Position numbers and translations under genes: made by a program
Notes under the pieces: generated by a model
The model's input: only the letters and a program-made list of their open reading frames with translations
The model's database searches: none
Told to the model about the DNA's origin: nothing
Shown here: positions 9,136 to 17,091 of the stretch, piece after piece
Layout of the letters: each line of letters opens with the position of its first letter
Numbering within the stretch: the stretch's first letter is position 1
Source of the DNA: Sedimentibacter sp. zth1
GTDB lineage: Bacteria; Bacillota; Clostridia; Tissierellales; Sedimentibacteraceae
Assembly: GCF_017352195.1 (NCBI RefSeq)
Contig: NZ_CP071445.1
Location: 3,038,001-3,102,000 of the forward strand
Direction of reading: 5' to 3'
Length of the DNA stretch: 64,000 bases

Positions 9136-9411
9136 ATGTTTGGTGCTGAACTTGGGGTAGTTTTCTTATATTCAGCAATAATAATGCTTGTATTTTTATT
9201 TGCATGGATATTGATTGTACCATTTAAGTTGCTAAAGAAAATAGCCTTGAATGTAATTGTGGGTATAGTATGTATTATGTTATATAATTACATAGGAGCA
9301 ACGACAGGTGGCTATGGATCAATAGGTATAAATTTGATAACAACTGGTGTGGTAGGTGCATTAGGTATACCAGGATTTGTTGCAATTATAGTAATTAAAG
9401 CGATTTTATAA
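9136..9411 (+). CDS. BofA-family pro-sigma-K processing inhibitor-like membrane protein
   Basis: A 91-residue membrane protein with two or three hydrophobic segments. The C-terminal half carries the BofA signature: a small-residue loop (IGINLITTGVVGALGIPG) followed by a final hydrophobic helix. In Bacillus, BofA holds the SpoIVFB protease inactive until late sporulation. The recR-DUF2508-bofA order is common in sporeformers. This is the only sporulation-linked gene in the window, so it suggests but does not prove that the host sporulates. GAGGGGG precedes the ATG. Confidence 0.85.
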   Translation: MFGAELGVVFLYSAIIMLVFLFAWILIVPFKLLKKIALNVIVGIVCIMLYNYIGATTGGYGSIGINLITTGVVGALGIPGFVAIIVIKAIL

Positions 9412-9426
9412 AAGTTAATACTTTAA

Positions 9427-9455
9427 TTTACTTTTTATACTGTTAGTGTTATAAT
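9427..9455 (+). promoter_or_regulatory. Promoter before the TPR-like gene
   Basis: TTTACT (9427-9432), 17-bp spacer, TATAAT (9450-9455), about 47 bp before the start of the next gene. Confidence 0.55.
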
Positions 9456-9501
9456 TCTTTTTATATACACGAGTTAAATTATATTAATAACGGAGGGAAA
9501 A

Positions 9502-10170
9502 ATGAGTTCAACAACAACAACAATAATAGTTATAGTAGCAGTTATAGCCTTGATTTTAAGGACAGTGATAAGATATAAATTTTTATCAAAACAGGTAGAT
9601 AAGTTAAATAAAATATTATATACGGATAGAAATCCTAATGGATATGTTGAAGAGCTTGATAAAATATTAAGTAAGCAGAAAAATAAACACGATAAAGATA
9701 TAAACCTATTGCAAAAGGCAACAGGATTATTTTATGCTGGAAGGTTTGATGAGGCTAAACATGTACTAAATGTTGAAATGAAGCAAATACCAGCAAATGG
9801 ACAGCATTTATTTTATCAAAATTTAATTCTTTCAATGTTATTTAATGGAGAGATTGAAGAAGGACATAAAGCATTGATAGATGCAACAGAAGTGTTAACA
9901 TCAATCAAAAAAACTGCAAATAATAAATTTGCTATAGAATTTTTATTTGCTGTAGATGATTTATATCAGGGTAAATACGAAGAAAGAAAAGACTTCTTTT
10001 TAGATTTATGTGAAAATGGAAGAAATTATTATAGAAAAGCTATGGCAAATTACTGTGTAGCTTTAATATATAAAAATGAAAATAACCTAGAGGAAATGAA
10101 CAAACATTTAGAATTGGCAAAAGAAATTGGGCAAAATTCTTTTGTAGAAAAATTAGTATTAAGTAAATAA
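9502..10170 (+). CDS. Membrane-anchored TPR-like protein, function unknown
   Basis: A 222-residue protein with one N-terminal transmembrane helix (residues 6-24, Thr-rich start) and a cytosolic helical part. The segments LFYAGRFDEAKHVLNVEMKQIP, LIYKNENNLEEMNKHLELA and the intervening helix pairs have tetratricopeptide-like spacing. I do not recognise a named family. It has its own promoter and a terminator behind it, so it is probably transcribed alone. A role as a membrane-linked adaptor is inference from the fold only. Confidence 0.65.
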   Translation: MSSTTTTIIVIVAVIALILRTVIRYKFLSKQVDKLNKILYTDRNPNGYVEELDKILSKQKNKHDKDINLLQKATGLFYAGRFDEAKHVLNVEMKQIPANGQHLFYQNLILSMLFNGEIEEGHKALIDATEVLTSIKKTANNKFAIEFLFAVDDLYQGKYEERKDFFLDLCENGRNYYRKAMANYCVALIYKNENNLEEMNKHLELAKEIGQNSFVEKLVLSK

Positions 10171-10212
10171 AAAAATTAATCTTATTTAAATTACATATTT
10201 TATATTAGTATC

Positions 10213-10260
10213 AAAAGCTGTAGTAGAAATAAATGGAATTTCTATTACAGCTTTTATTTT
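10213..10260 (+). terminator. Intrinsic terminator after the TPR-like gene
   Basis: Long hairpin: AAAGCTGTAGTAGAAAT pairs with ATTTCTATTACAGCTTT, short loop, then TTATTTT. The rest of the 240-bp gap to the next gene holds no recognisable gene. Confidence 0.8.
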
Positions 10261-10410
10261 GTCATATTTTGCAGTAGAGTAAATTGTCGAATATAGTATG
10301 AAAAAAATAGTGTGATTCTGGGCTTTATGAAGACTTTTTGTAGTAATTTTAAAAATTATATTTTAAAATAATATATGTTAGATTATTTTAGTATATGGTG
10401 GTGAAATATT

Positions 10411-12825
10411 TTGTCTAATATAGAAAACATAGTTAATTACAATGAAATATTTAACGAAATGAAGATAATGTTTTTACTTATAAACAATAAGGGCATTATT
10501 TTGGATATCAATAATCAAGCGTTAAGTTTATTAGGATATAAAAAAAGTGATTTGCAAAACAATGGAATGTATTTGATATGTCGAGATAGAATATTTGATA
10601 ATTTATCTAAAGAAAACATAAAAAAACAAAGTGTAAATTTTATATGTAAAAATGGTCATATTATTCCACTGAATTTGAAAATAACATATTTTGATACTGA
10701 AAATAGTAATATAATTATGCTTAAATTGGAAGAAGTAAAAGCAAAAGGATTAGTTAATTTTTGTGAATTAAACAATAATTTGCATGGTGATTCATTTGCT
10801 AGTTTCATAAAGGATACAAAAGGAAAATATGTTTTTATTAATAGTAAGTTTGAAAATTTATTTAGAATAAAGCGTGAAAAAATAATTGGTAAGGATTCAT
10901 ATGAGGTATGGAATGATGATCGTTCATATAAATGGGAAAAAGAAGATTTATTCGTTATAAACACGAAAGATACTTTTACTTCATTTGAGAGTATGATAGT
11001 AGATGATGATATCAAGTATTATGAAATACAAAAAAGTCCAGTAAAAGATAATAATGAAAATATTATTGGTGTGTATGGCATTATAAGAGATATGACAGAA
11101 GATATAAGGCTTAAAAATGATTTGATGATTCAAAATGAGCAATTATCAATTCTATATAAAATTATGTGCACAGCAACAAATTTAAATGTAGAACAATTGT
11201 TTGATTATTTAAGAGATACTTTAAATGGACTTTTTAATATAGATTGGATAACAGTTTATTTATATAATGAAGATTCTAAAGAAAATGAATATTTGATTTC
11301 TAAAGGTATTAGTAAAAGATTTTATAATAAATACATACTTACAAAGAAAAATTTAAGTTACATAAACTATATTTATAATAATAGAAAATCCATACCAATG
11401 TCTAAAGTTAATGAAAATATGTGCTTAGTTGATTTAGAGTTAGCTAAGTTCGAAGGAGTAACATACCTTTCTAGTTATCCACTTTTGTACAATGATGAGT
11501 GTATGGGAGTTATAAATTATGGTAGCAGAAACGTGGAATATACATATAGTTGGGATAATCAGTTTATTGAATTAGTATCTAATACTGTAGCTAATATTTT
11601 GAAAATTACTATGATGTATGAGAAATTAGAAAAAAATTTAAAAATTCAGATGGAATATAGAGAAAAATTAGATTTGTATTTTGATACAACTTTAGATTTT
11701 TTTTGCATTATTGATAGTAATGGTAAGTTCGTTAAAGTTGGTAAGCGAATGACTAATGAGTTAGGTTGGACTGAAGAAGAAGTTTGTTCAAAATATGTAT
11801 GTGATTTTATACATGAAAAGGATTCTGCATATATTAAAACGAATGATTTGTTTGAAAATTTTGAGAGTGGAGAGTTATGTGTAAGATTTCGATGCAAGGA
11901 TGATAGATATATAACAATAGATTGGAATATCAAATTCTTGAAGGATGCAGACATATATATATGCTCAGGAAGAAATTTGACGGATAAGATATTACTAGAG
12001 CAAAAGAAAAAGTTAATTGATGAATATATAAATATTGAGAAAGTAAAAAGTGAATTTCTATCTAATGTTGCACATGAACTTAGAACCCCTATTTCAATTA
12101 TTTATGGCTCCGTTCACATGATAGAAAATAGATACAATAGCATTAATATTCAGGATGGAAAAATTACTAATTATTTAAAAACAACAAAGAAAAACACATT
12201 TAGACTTATAAGACTAATAAACAATATGTTAGACATAACAAATTATGATGCGGGTTGTTTAAGTTTAGACAGCAGGATACATAATATTGTAAAGGTATTT
12301 AAAGATATTACAATTTCAATGACTACATACTTAAAAGGGAGATCTGTTAATTTAGTATTTGTTACAGATTTAGAAGAAAGATATATGTACATAGATGTAA
12401 ATAAAATTGAAAGGATAATGTTAAATCTTATATCTAACTCGGTAAAATACTCAAAAGAAAATGTTCCTACAAATATACTAATAAAGATGTATGAAGAAAA
12501 TAGCATACTATACGTTAGAATTTTAGATAATGGAATAGGACTTAACGAAGAAGAAATTCCTTGTTTGTTTGATAGATTTAAGCAATTAGGGGATATTATG
12601 ACTAGAAAAACAGAAGGTAGTGGTATGGGATTATATTTAGTCAAAGCACTGTTGCAAATGCAAAATGCCAATATTAGTATTAATAGTCAAAAAACTGATG
12701 GAGCTGAATTTATTATAGAATTTTACGGAAAAAGTGAAATTGTTGATAAGTCTATAAAAACATCTGATAAAAATTATGATGTTAAAAGTGATAATTTTTA
12801 TATGGAGTTTTCTGATATATACTAA
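10411..12825 (+). CDS. Soluble PAS-PAS-GAF-PAS sensor histidine kinase
   Basis: An 804-residue kinase without transmembrane segments. Domains: PAS (about 5-115), PAS (125-235), GAF (245-400), PAS (415-525), HisKA with phospho-acceptor His 555 in NVAHELRTP, and HATPase_c with the N box NLISNSVKYS, G1 DNGIGLNEEE and G2 GSGMGLYLV. The start is TTG after GGTGGTG. No response regulator lies next to it, so it is an orphan kinase. Orphan cytoplasmic PAS kinases in sporeformers often feed Spo0A, but nothing here shows the partner. The ligand is unknown; no heme- or flavin-specific motif is evident to me. Confidence 0.9.
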   Translation: MSNIENIVNYNEIFNEMKIMFLLINNKGIILDINNQALSLLGYKKSDLQNNGMYLICRDRIFDNLSKENIKKQSVNFICKNGHIIPLNLKITYFDTENSNIIMLKLEEVKAKGLVNFCELNNNLHGDSFASFIKDTKGKYVFINSKFENLFRIKREKIIGKDSYEVWNDDRSYKWEKEDLFVINTKDTFTSFESMIVDDDIKYYEIQKSPVKDNNENIIGVYGIIRDMTEDIRLKNDLMIQNEQLSILYKIMCTATNLNVEQLFDYLRDTLNGLFNIDWITVYLYNEDSKENEYLISKGISKRFYNKYILTKKNLSYINYIYNNRKSIPMSKVNENMCLVDLELAKFEGVTYLSSYPLLYNDECMGVINYGSRNVEYTYSWDNQFIELVSNTVANILKITMMYEKLEKNLKIQMEYREKLDLYFDTTLDFFCIIDSNGKFVKVGKRMTNELGWTEEEVCSKYVCDFIHEKDSAYIKTNDLFENFESGELCVRFRCKDDRYITIDWNIKFLKDADIYICSGRNLTDKILLEQKKKLIDEYINIEKVKSEFLSNVAHELRTPISIIYGSVHMIENRYNSINIQDGKITNYLKTTKKNTFRLIRLINNMLDITNYDAGCLSLDSRIHNIVKVFKDITISMTTYLKGRSVNLVFVTDLEERYMYIDVNKIERIMLNLISNSVKYSKENVPTNILIKMYEENSILYVRILDNGIGLNEEEIPCLFDRFKQLGDIMTRKTEGSGMGLYLVKALLQMQNANISINSQKTDGAEFIIEFYGKSEIVDKSIKTSDKNYDVKSDNFYMEFSDIY

Positions 12826-12894
12826 TTTTATATATTGATAAACATTGTATTTTAGGATATTATAGTTGTATATAAATTTTAGATAGGAGAGCAT

Positions 12895-13329
12895 ATGAAT
12901 ATAATACAAATTTATAATACAAAAAAACTTGATGATGATATAATGGATTTAGTTGATAAATTAAAGCTTGCTGGTGTTGATATAAATTGTTATAATTACT
13001 TTGAACAGTCTGATGAATTTAATAAAAACTTAAAAATAGAAAGATTATTAAAATCTTATGGAGAGAGCATATTTCCAGTGACATTGGTTAACGGGGAAGT
13101 TGTTGAAGTTGAAAAAATGTTTAGCAAAAAAGAGTTGATAAGTAATGCTGATATTTCGGTTAAAAAACTCAATAGGGTAGGGATTGATTTATCTATATTT
13201 AGGTCTCAATGTAATAGTAAAGATAATTCTGAAAATTGCAATTGTAAAAATACAAATTGTTTCCATAATGATAATGAATGTCAAAACAAGAAAAATTGTT
13301 CTGAAAAATGCTATGAGGAGAAAAAATAA
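12895..13329 (+). CDS. ArsD-like protein with Cys-rich C-terminal tail
   Basis: A 144-residue protein. Residues 1-100 have the thioredoxin-like ArsD pattern (IQIYNT at the start, a mid-protein helix of GVDINCYNYF, then SIFPVTLVNGEVVEVEKMFSKKEL). The N-terminal Cys pair that binds As(III) in classical ArsD is absent. Instead the last 35 residues hold eight Cys (for example NCNCKNTNC, KKNCSEKC). ArsD is a metallochaperone for the ArsA arsenite pump; no arsA, arsB or arsR is in this window. The Cys tail suggests metal or metalloid binding by another route. It overlaps the next gene by one base. Confidence 0.65.
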   Translation: MNIIQIYNTKKLDDDIMDLVDKLKLAGVDINCYNYFEQSDEFNKNLKIERLLKSYGESIFPVTLVNGEVVEVEKMFSKKELISNADISVKKLNRVGIDLSIFRSQCNSKDNSENCNCKNTNCFHNDNECQNKKNCSEKCYEEKK

Positions 13330-13595
13330 TGATTATAGAAGAACAAATTATTGAATTCGTAGAATTGATAAGTAAAAATAAACAATATGATGAAAACTTA
13401 AATCATAAATTATCTTTAGATGATAAATATGAAATTAAGGCAAAGCATGAGAAAATTGAAAATGATGAGTGTGTATATGCTTTGACATTATGGGATAAAG
13501 AGACAAATAAACAAATAGACAATGTATTTAGTGATATTGATGATGAACAAATTGAAGATATAATATTTTTCTTTATTGAAGAGTATATAAAATAA
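13329..13595 (+). CDS. Small acidic protein of unknown function
   Basis: An 88-residue acidic protein that I do not recognise. It is predicted mixed alpha/beta, with a helix at the start (EEQIIEFVELI), beta-like segments around YEIKAKHEKIE and VYALTLWDKE, and an acidic C-terminal helix (DEQIEDIIFFFIEEYI). Its ATG overlaps the stop of the ArsD-like gene (TAATG), so the two are co-translated and perhaps work together. A strong terminator follows at once. Confidence 0.6.
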   Translation: MIIEEQIIEFVELISKNKQYDENLNHKLSLDDKYEIKAKHEKIENDECVYALTLWDKETNKQIDNVFSDIDDEQIEDIIFFFIEEYIK

Positions 13596-13618
13596 AAGCT
13601 GTGCTAATGCACAGCTTT
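13595..13618. terminator. Bidirectional terminator between convergent genes
   Basis: A perfect 10-bp stem (AAAGCTGTGC with GCACAGCTTT) around a 4-nt loop, with T-rich sequence on both sides when read on either strand. It sits between the stop codons of the 88-residue gene and hflC. Confidence 0.85.
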
Positions 13619-13621
13619 GTT

Positions 13622-14485
13622 TTATTGACCTAGTAAAATTTTAGTTAATGGAGAATCAATTGGTAAAATAACAGTTTTGTTATCACCTTTTAAAGATTTT
13701 TTAACAGCATCTAGGCTTCTAATAAATTCATAAAAGTCTTTTCTATCATCGTTGTTATATGATTCTGATAAAATTCTCATATATTCAGCTTCACCTTCTG
13801 CAATTAATGTTTCAGCTTGAGCGTCAGCTTCAGATAAACTAATTTTAATTTCCTTATTTGTGCTATTTTGAATTTTTTGAGATTCCTCTTCACCTTCTGC
13901 AATATATCCAGCAGCAATTTGACCTCTTTCAGAAATCATTCTGTTAAATACTGCATTTTTATTGTCGTTAGGCAAATCTAATCTTTTTGTTTCAACTGAT
14001 AAAATGGATATACCATATTCTTTCATAGGTGGCATAACCAATTCCATAATATCAGAATTAAGTGAACCATTTCTACTATTTATAACATCATTTTGAGTTT
14101 GACTACCAATTAAAGTTTTTAAAGCATTGTATACTACTGTATCAATTCTAGATTCTGCATTAGAAACTGATGAGCTAAGTGATTGTGCAAATTTAAGTGG
14201 ATCATTTATCTCCCATAGAACATAACTGTCTGCTACCATAGCTTTTTTATCTTTTGTTATTACATCAGATGCAGCTAAATCGTAAAGAATTATACATTTA
14301 GGTAATGTTTCAACACTTTCCATGAAAGGAATTTTAAAACTTATACCTGAATTGCTAATTACTCTATTAACCTTACCAAATTGTTTGATTAAATTGTATT
14401 CGTTTTCATATGTAATTACTGTTACAGAACTAAAAATTATCAATATTACAAGCACACTTGCAATAATAGTTACCGCTTTTTTCAT
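13622..14485 (-). CDS. hflC: HflC-type SPFH membrane protein
   Basis: A 287-residue SPFH/band 7 protein with one N-terminal membrane helix (residues 5-25) followed by the band 7 domain (ITYENEYNLIKQFGKVNRV, then SGISFKIPFMESVETLP) and a helical Ala/Glu-rich part (EADAQAETLIAEGEAEYMRI). In E. coli HflK and HflC form a membrane complex that controls FtsH. GGAGGTAATTA lies before the ATG and the gene follows hflK by one base. ftsH is not in the window. Two SPFH genes in tandem with hflK first make the HflKC assignment firmer than a generic stomatin. Confidence 0.88.
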   Translation of the reverse strand: MKKAVTIIASVLVILIIFSSVTVITYENEYNLIKQFGKVNRVISNSGISFKIPFMESVETLPKCIILYDLAASDVITKDKKAMVADSYVLWEINDPLKFAQSLSSSVSNAESRIDTVVYNALKTLIGSQTQNDVINSRNGSLNSDIMELVMPPMKEYGISILSVETKRLDLPNDNKNAVFNRMISERGQIAAGYIAEGEEESQKIQNSTNKEIKISLSEADAQAETLIAEGEAEYMRILSESYNNDDRKDFYEFIRSLDAVKKSLKGDNKTVILPIDSPLTKILLGQ

Positions 14486-14486
14486 A

Positions 14487-15488
14487 TTAATTACCTCCTG
14501 TAGTTGAAGTGAAAGGTTTTAGTGGCAATACCTTTTGAGTTGAACCATCACCATTGTCTATAATAACCTCTAAATTAGGCATTATTTCTTCCATAGTTTC
14601 GAAAAACATTCTTTTCTTAGTGATTTCAGGGTATTTAATATATTCTTCATACATTTTATTAAATCTTGCAACTTGACCTATAGCTTCGTTAATTCTCTCT
14701 TGTTTTTGTCCCTCTGCATTTTGTGTAATTTTATCTGCATTAGCACGTGCTTCAGGTAGTTTTTCATTTCTATATTTATTGGCATTATTTATAGCAGTTT
14801 CTTTGCTTTGTTTAGCAGTTTCAACTTGCTTAAATGCTTCCATAACTTCTGTAGTAGGTGGCTCAGCATCCTGAATAGTTACATTAACTATTTGTAGTCC
14901 AATATTATGTTCTTGAAGCTTTTCGATAATATCCTCTTTTGTTTTAGCTTGAATTTCAGCCTTACCAGTTGTCAAAACACTATCAACATCAGTACTACCA
15001 ATGATAGTTCTTATAGAGCTTTGGCATATATTTTTTAATATAAGTACTGGATTGTATGAAGAGTACAGATTCTTTATTGGATCTGATACCTTATACTCTA
15101 CAAAGAAATCAACATTTACAAAATTATAATCACCTGTAATCATTAAAGATTCAGATTCTATGCTTTGATTATTATTCTGTGAGTATCCAATAGTTAAACC
15201 TTTTGTAGTAGTGTCAACTTTTTTGACTGCTTGTATAAAAGGTAATTTAAAATGTAAACCAGATGTTGCTGTAGACGTAGGTTTACCAAATGTTAATATT
15301 ATTGCCTGTTCTTGTTCTTTTACTTGATATGCTGCATTTACTGCAAATACTAAGATAATAACAATGATAGCAATTATTTTGAATTTTGATGATATGTTAT
15401 TAACAGTTTTTTTATAGTTTTGATTGCTATCGCTGTATTCATTAGTATCATTATTGTTTTTCTTATTAAAAAAATTATTAAAGTTCAT
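14487..15488 (-). CDS. hflK: HflK-type SPFH membrane protein
   Basis: A 333-residue partner of HflC. A polar, Asn-rich N-terminal segment (about 40 residues) precedes one membrane helix (FKIIAIIVIILVFAVNAAY) and the band 7 domain (EQEQAIILTFGKPTSTATSGLHFKLPFIQAV), then a long helical part with NADKITQNAEGQKQERINEA. ATG at 15488 is chosen because AAAGGAG lies 7 bp upstream; an in-frame start at 15527 has no such site. The two proteins should assemble as an alternating membrane-attached ring. Confidence 0.88.
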   Translation of the reverse strand: MNFNNFFNKKNNNDTNEYSDSNQNYKKTVNNISSKFKIIAIIVIILVFAVNAAYQVKEQEQAIILTFGKPTSTATSGLHFKLPFIQAVKKVDTTTKGLTIGYSQNNNQSIESESLMITGDYNFVNVDFFVEYKVSDPIKNLYSSYNPVLILKNICQSSIRTIIGSTDVDSVLTTGKAEIQAKTKEDIIEKLQEHNIGLQIVNVTIQDAEPPTTEVMEAFKQVETAKQSKETAINNANKYRNEKLPEARANADKITQNAEGQKQERINEAIGQVARFNKMYEEYIKYPEITKKRMFFETMEEIMPNLEVIIDNGDGSTQKVLPLKPFTSTTGGN

Positions 15489-15515
15489 ACATATACTCCT
15501 TTTTGTATTTTTTTT

Positions 15516-15544
15516 ATTATACAACATATTTCATAAAAGGTAAA
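15516..15544 (-). promoter_or_regulatory. Promoter of hflKC
   Basis: On the minus strand TTTACC (15544-15539), 17-bp spacer and TATAAT (15521-15516), 28 bp before the hflK start. Confidence 0.6.
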
Positions 15545-15625
15545 TAGTTTTTACTATTATTTTAATAAAAAAATGTGGTTAAAATTATTTACTTAATCAA
15601 TATTACAAAAGTATTTTATCAATGT

Positions 15626-15653
15626 TTGACATTTATAGAATCAGAAGTATAAT
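15626..15653 (+). promoter_or_regulatory. Promoter of niaR
   Basis: TTGACA (15626-15631), 16-bp spacer, TATAAT (15648-15653); predicted start about 25 bp before the GTG start codon. Confidence 0.65.
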
Positions 15654-15686
15654 TAAATTGTAAGATTAAATTAAGGAGTAGTTATT

Positions 15687-16202
15687 GTGAACGCAACACA
15701 AAGAAGAGATGAAGTAATTGAAATACTTAAAAATTCTAAAGAACCAATTTCAGCAAATCAATTATCCAATAAATTTTCAGTTAGTAGACAAGTAATTGTA
15801 GGCGACATAGCGCTAATTAGAGCTTTTGGGATAGATGTATTTGCAACACCACGTGGATATTTACTAAAATGTAACGAGGAAAATGACAATAAGATAGTAA
15901 AAACTATTGCTTGTAAGCATGATAAAACAGGTCTAGAAAAAGAAATTTATTGCATTGTAGATAATGGTGGAGGTTTGATTGATGTTATAGTAGAGCATCC
16001 GTTATATGGTGACTTGACTGGCCCATTACATATTTTTTCTAGATATGATGCAGATGAATTTATTAAAAAAATTAGAGAACAAAATGTTAAGCCGTTATCG
16101 CTTTTGACGGATGGTATACATCTACACACTATCAGTTGTCCTAATGAGGTAGTATTAAATAGAATATTAGAAGTATTAAAAGATAATAATATATTGTTGT
16201 AA
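15687..16202 (+). CDS. niaR: Niacin-responsive transcriptional repressor NiaR (HTH + 3H domain)
   Basis: A 171-residue repressor. Residues 1-60 form an HTH_11 winged helix (ILKNSKEPISANQLSNKFSVSRQVIVGDIALIR), and the rest is the 3H domain with conserved His residues (CKHDKTGLEKEIYCIV, VEHPLYGDLTGPLH, DGIHLHTISCP). NiaR (YrxA/TM1602) binds nicotinic acid and represses NAD biosynthesis or niacin uptake. Start is GTG with AAGGAG upstream. The next gene is a NiaX-type niacin transporter whose promoter carries a matching operator, which fixes the role. Confidence 0.93.
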   Translation: MNATQRRDEVIEILKNSKEPISANQLSNKFSVSRQVIVGDIALIRAFGIDVFATPRGYLLKCNEENDNKIVKTIACKHDKTGLEKEIYCIVDNGGGLIDVIVEHPLYGDLTGPLHIFSRYDADEFIKKIREQNVKPLSLLTDGIHLHTISCPNEVVLNRILEVLKDNNILL

Positions 16203-16206
16203 GTTG

Positions 16207-16235
16207 TTGACAAATTTGTCCTACAAATATATAAT
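16207..16235 (+). promoter_or_regulatory. Promoter of niaX
   Basis: TTGACA (16207-16212) and TATAAT (16230-16235), both perfect, with a 17-bp spacer. Start predicted near 16242, inside the operator. Confidence 0.85.
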
Positions 16236-16241
16236 GACAAT

Positions 16242-16261
16242 GTAGGTGTAAAGACACCTGT
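16242..16261. promoter_or_regulatory. NiaR operator
   Basis: Palindrome AGGTGT (16244-16249), 4-bp centre AAAG, ACACCT (16254-16259), flanked by GT on the right. This resembles the AGGTGT-ACACCT type site known for NiaR/YrxA regulators in Firmicutes. It covers the predicted transcription start of niaX, where a bound repressor would block initiation. Confidence 0.8.
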
Positions 16262-16284
16262 AAAGACATTAATTTGGAGGAGTA

Positions 16285-16839
16285 ATGAATAAGTCAACAA
16301 ATTTAAAAAGCATGGTTCTTGCTGCATTATTATGTGCTATAGGTATTGTAATTCCAATTATATCACCAATTAGGATTGTTTTAGAGCCAATGTCTTTTAC
16401 ATTGGCAAGTCATGTCGCATTATTTATATCAATGTTTATATCACCTTTTGTTAGTATAACGGTGGCACTTGGCACAACACTTGGATTTTTTATGGCAGGA
16501 TTTCCAATAGTAATTGTTTTAAGAGCTTTAAGCCATATAGTTTTTGCAGTAATAGGTTCATGTATAATCAAGAAAATACCAGATGTTTTATCAACAAAGA
16601 AAAAATCAATATTATTTGGTTTTATTATTGCAATAATTCATGCAGTATGTGAGGTTATAGTTGTAATTCCATTTTATTTTGGCAATTCACTACCAACTGG
16701 ATACTATGCAAAAGGATTTTTGTATACAGTAGTTTTGTTAGTAGGAGTGGGAACAATTGTACATAGTCTAATAGATTATTATATTTCTATTATTATATGG
16801 TATCCTTTAAATAAGGCAAAGGTCATAAAAGTTAATTAG
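16285..16839 (+). CDS. niaX: Niacin transporter NiaX (ECF S-component type)
   Basis: A 184-residue membrane protein with about five or six hydrophobic segments (for example MVLAALLCAIGIVIPII, HVALFISMFISPFVSI, IVIVLRALSHIVFAVIG). It matches the small niacin-specific S components regulated by NiaR. Such proteins bind the vitamin in the membrane and usually use a shared EcfAAT energising module, which is not in this window. GGAGG lies 4-5 bp before the ATG. Substrate assignment rests on the NiaR site and neighbour as well as on family resemblance. Confidence 0.85.
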   Translation: MNKSTNLKSMVLAALLCAIGIVIPIISPIRIVLEPMSFTLASHVALFISMFISPFVSITVALGTTLGFFMAGFPIVIVLRALSHIVFAVIGSCIIKKIPDVLSTKKKSILFGFIIAIIHAVCEVIVVIPFYFGNSLPTGYYAKGFLYTVVLLVGVGTIVHSLIDYYISIIIWYPLNKAKVIKVN

Positions 16840-16861
16840 CTGTATTTCTAAAAGTTAAGGT

Positions 16862-16902
16862 AAAGCTATTACACACTAAATTATTGTTTGTAATAGCTTT
16901 TT
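16862..16902 (+). terminator. Intrinsic terminator after niaX
   Basis: Perfect 11-bp stem AAAGCTATTAC / GTAATAGCTTT with a 17-nt loop and TT-ATT after it. The remaining 190 bp up to the antiporter are A/T-rich with no clear gene. Confidence 0.7.
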
Positions 16903-17091
16903 ATTGTATATAAATATTTTGTGTATATGTAAACATATTTTTAAAAATAATACTTAATATTGATTGTCAACAATTGTGATATTATAGAACAAGTTATTTA
17001 TTGTGAGCTTATGAATAAAAAAATGATTTTATAGTAAACTATATTATTACAGTTTGATTAATGGTACTATAATATCTATAGGAGTAAAAAT

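Noticed and set aside
16964-16985. Promoter of the antiporter gene (TTGTCA and TATTAT)
   Set aside because: The spacer is only 10 bp, too short for a sigma-A promoter.
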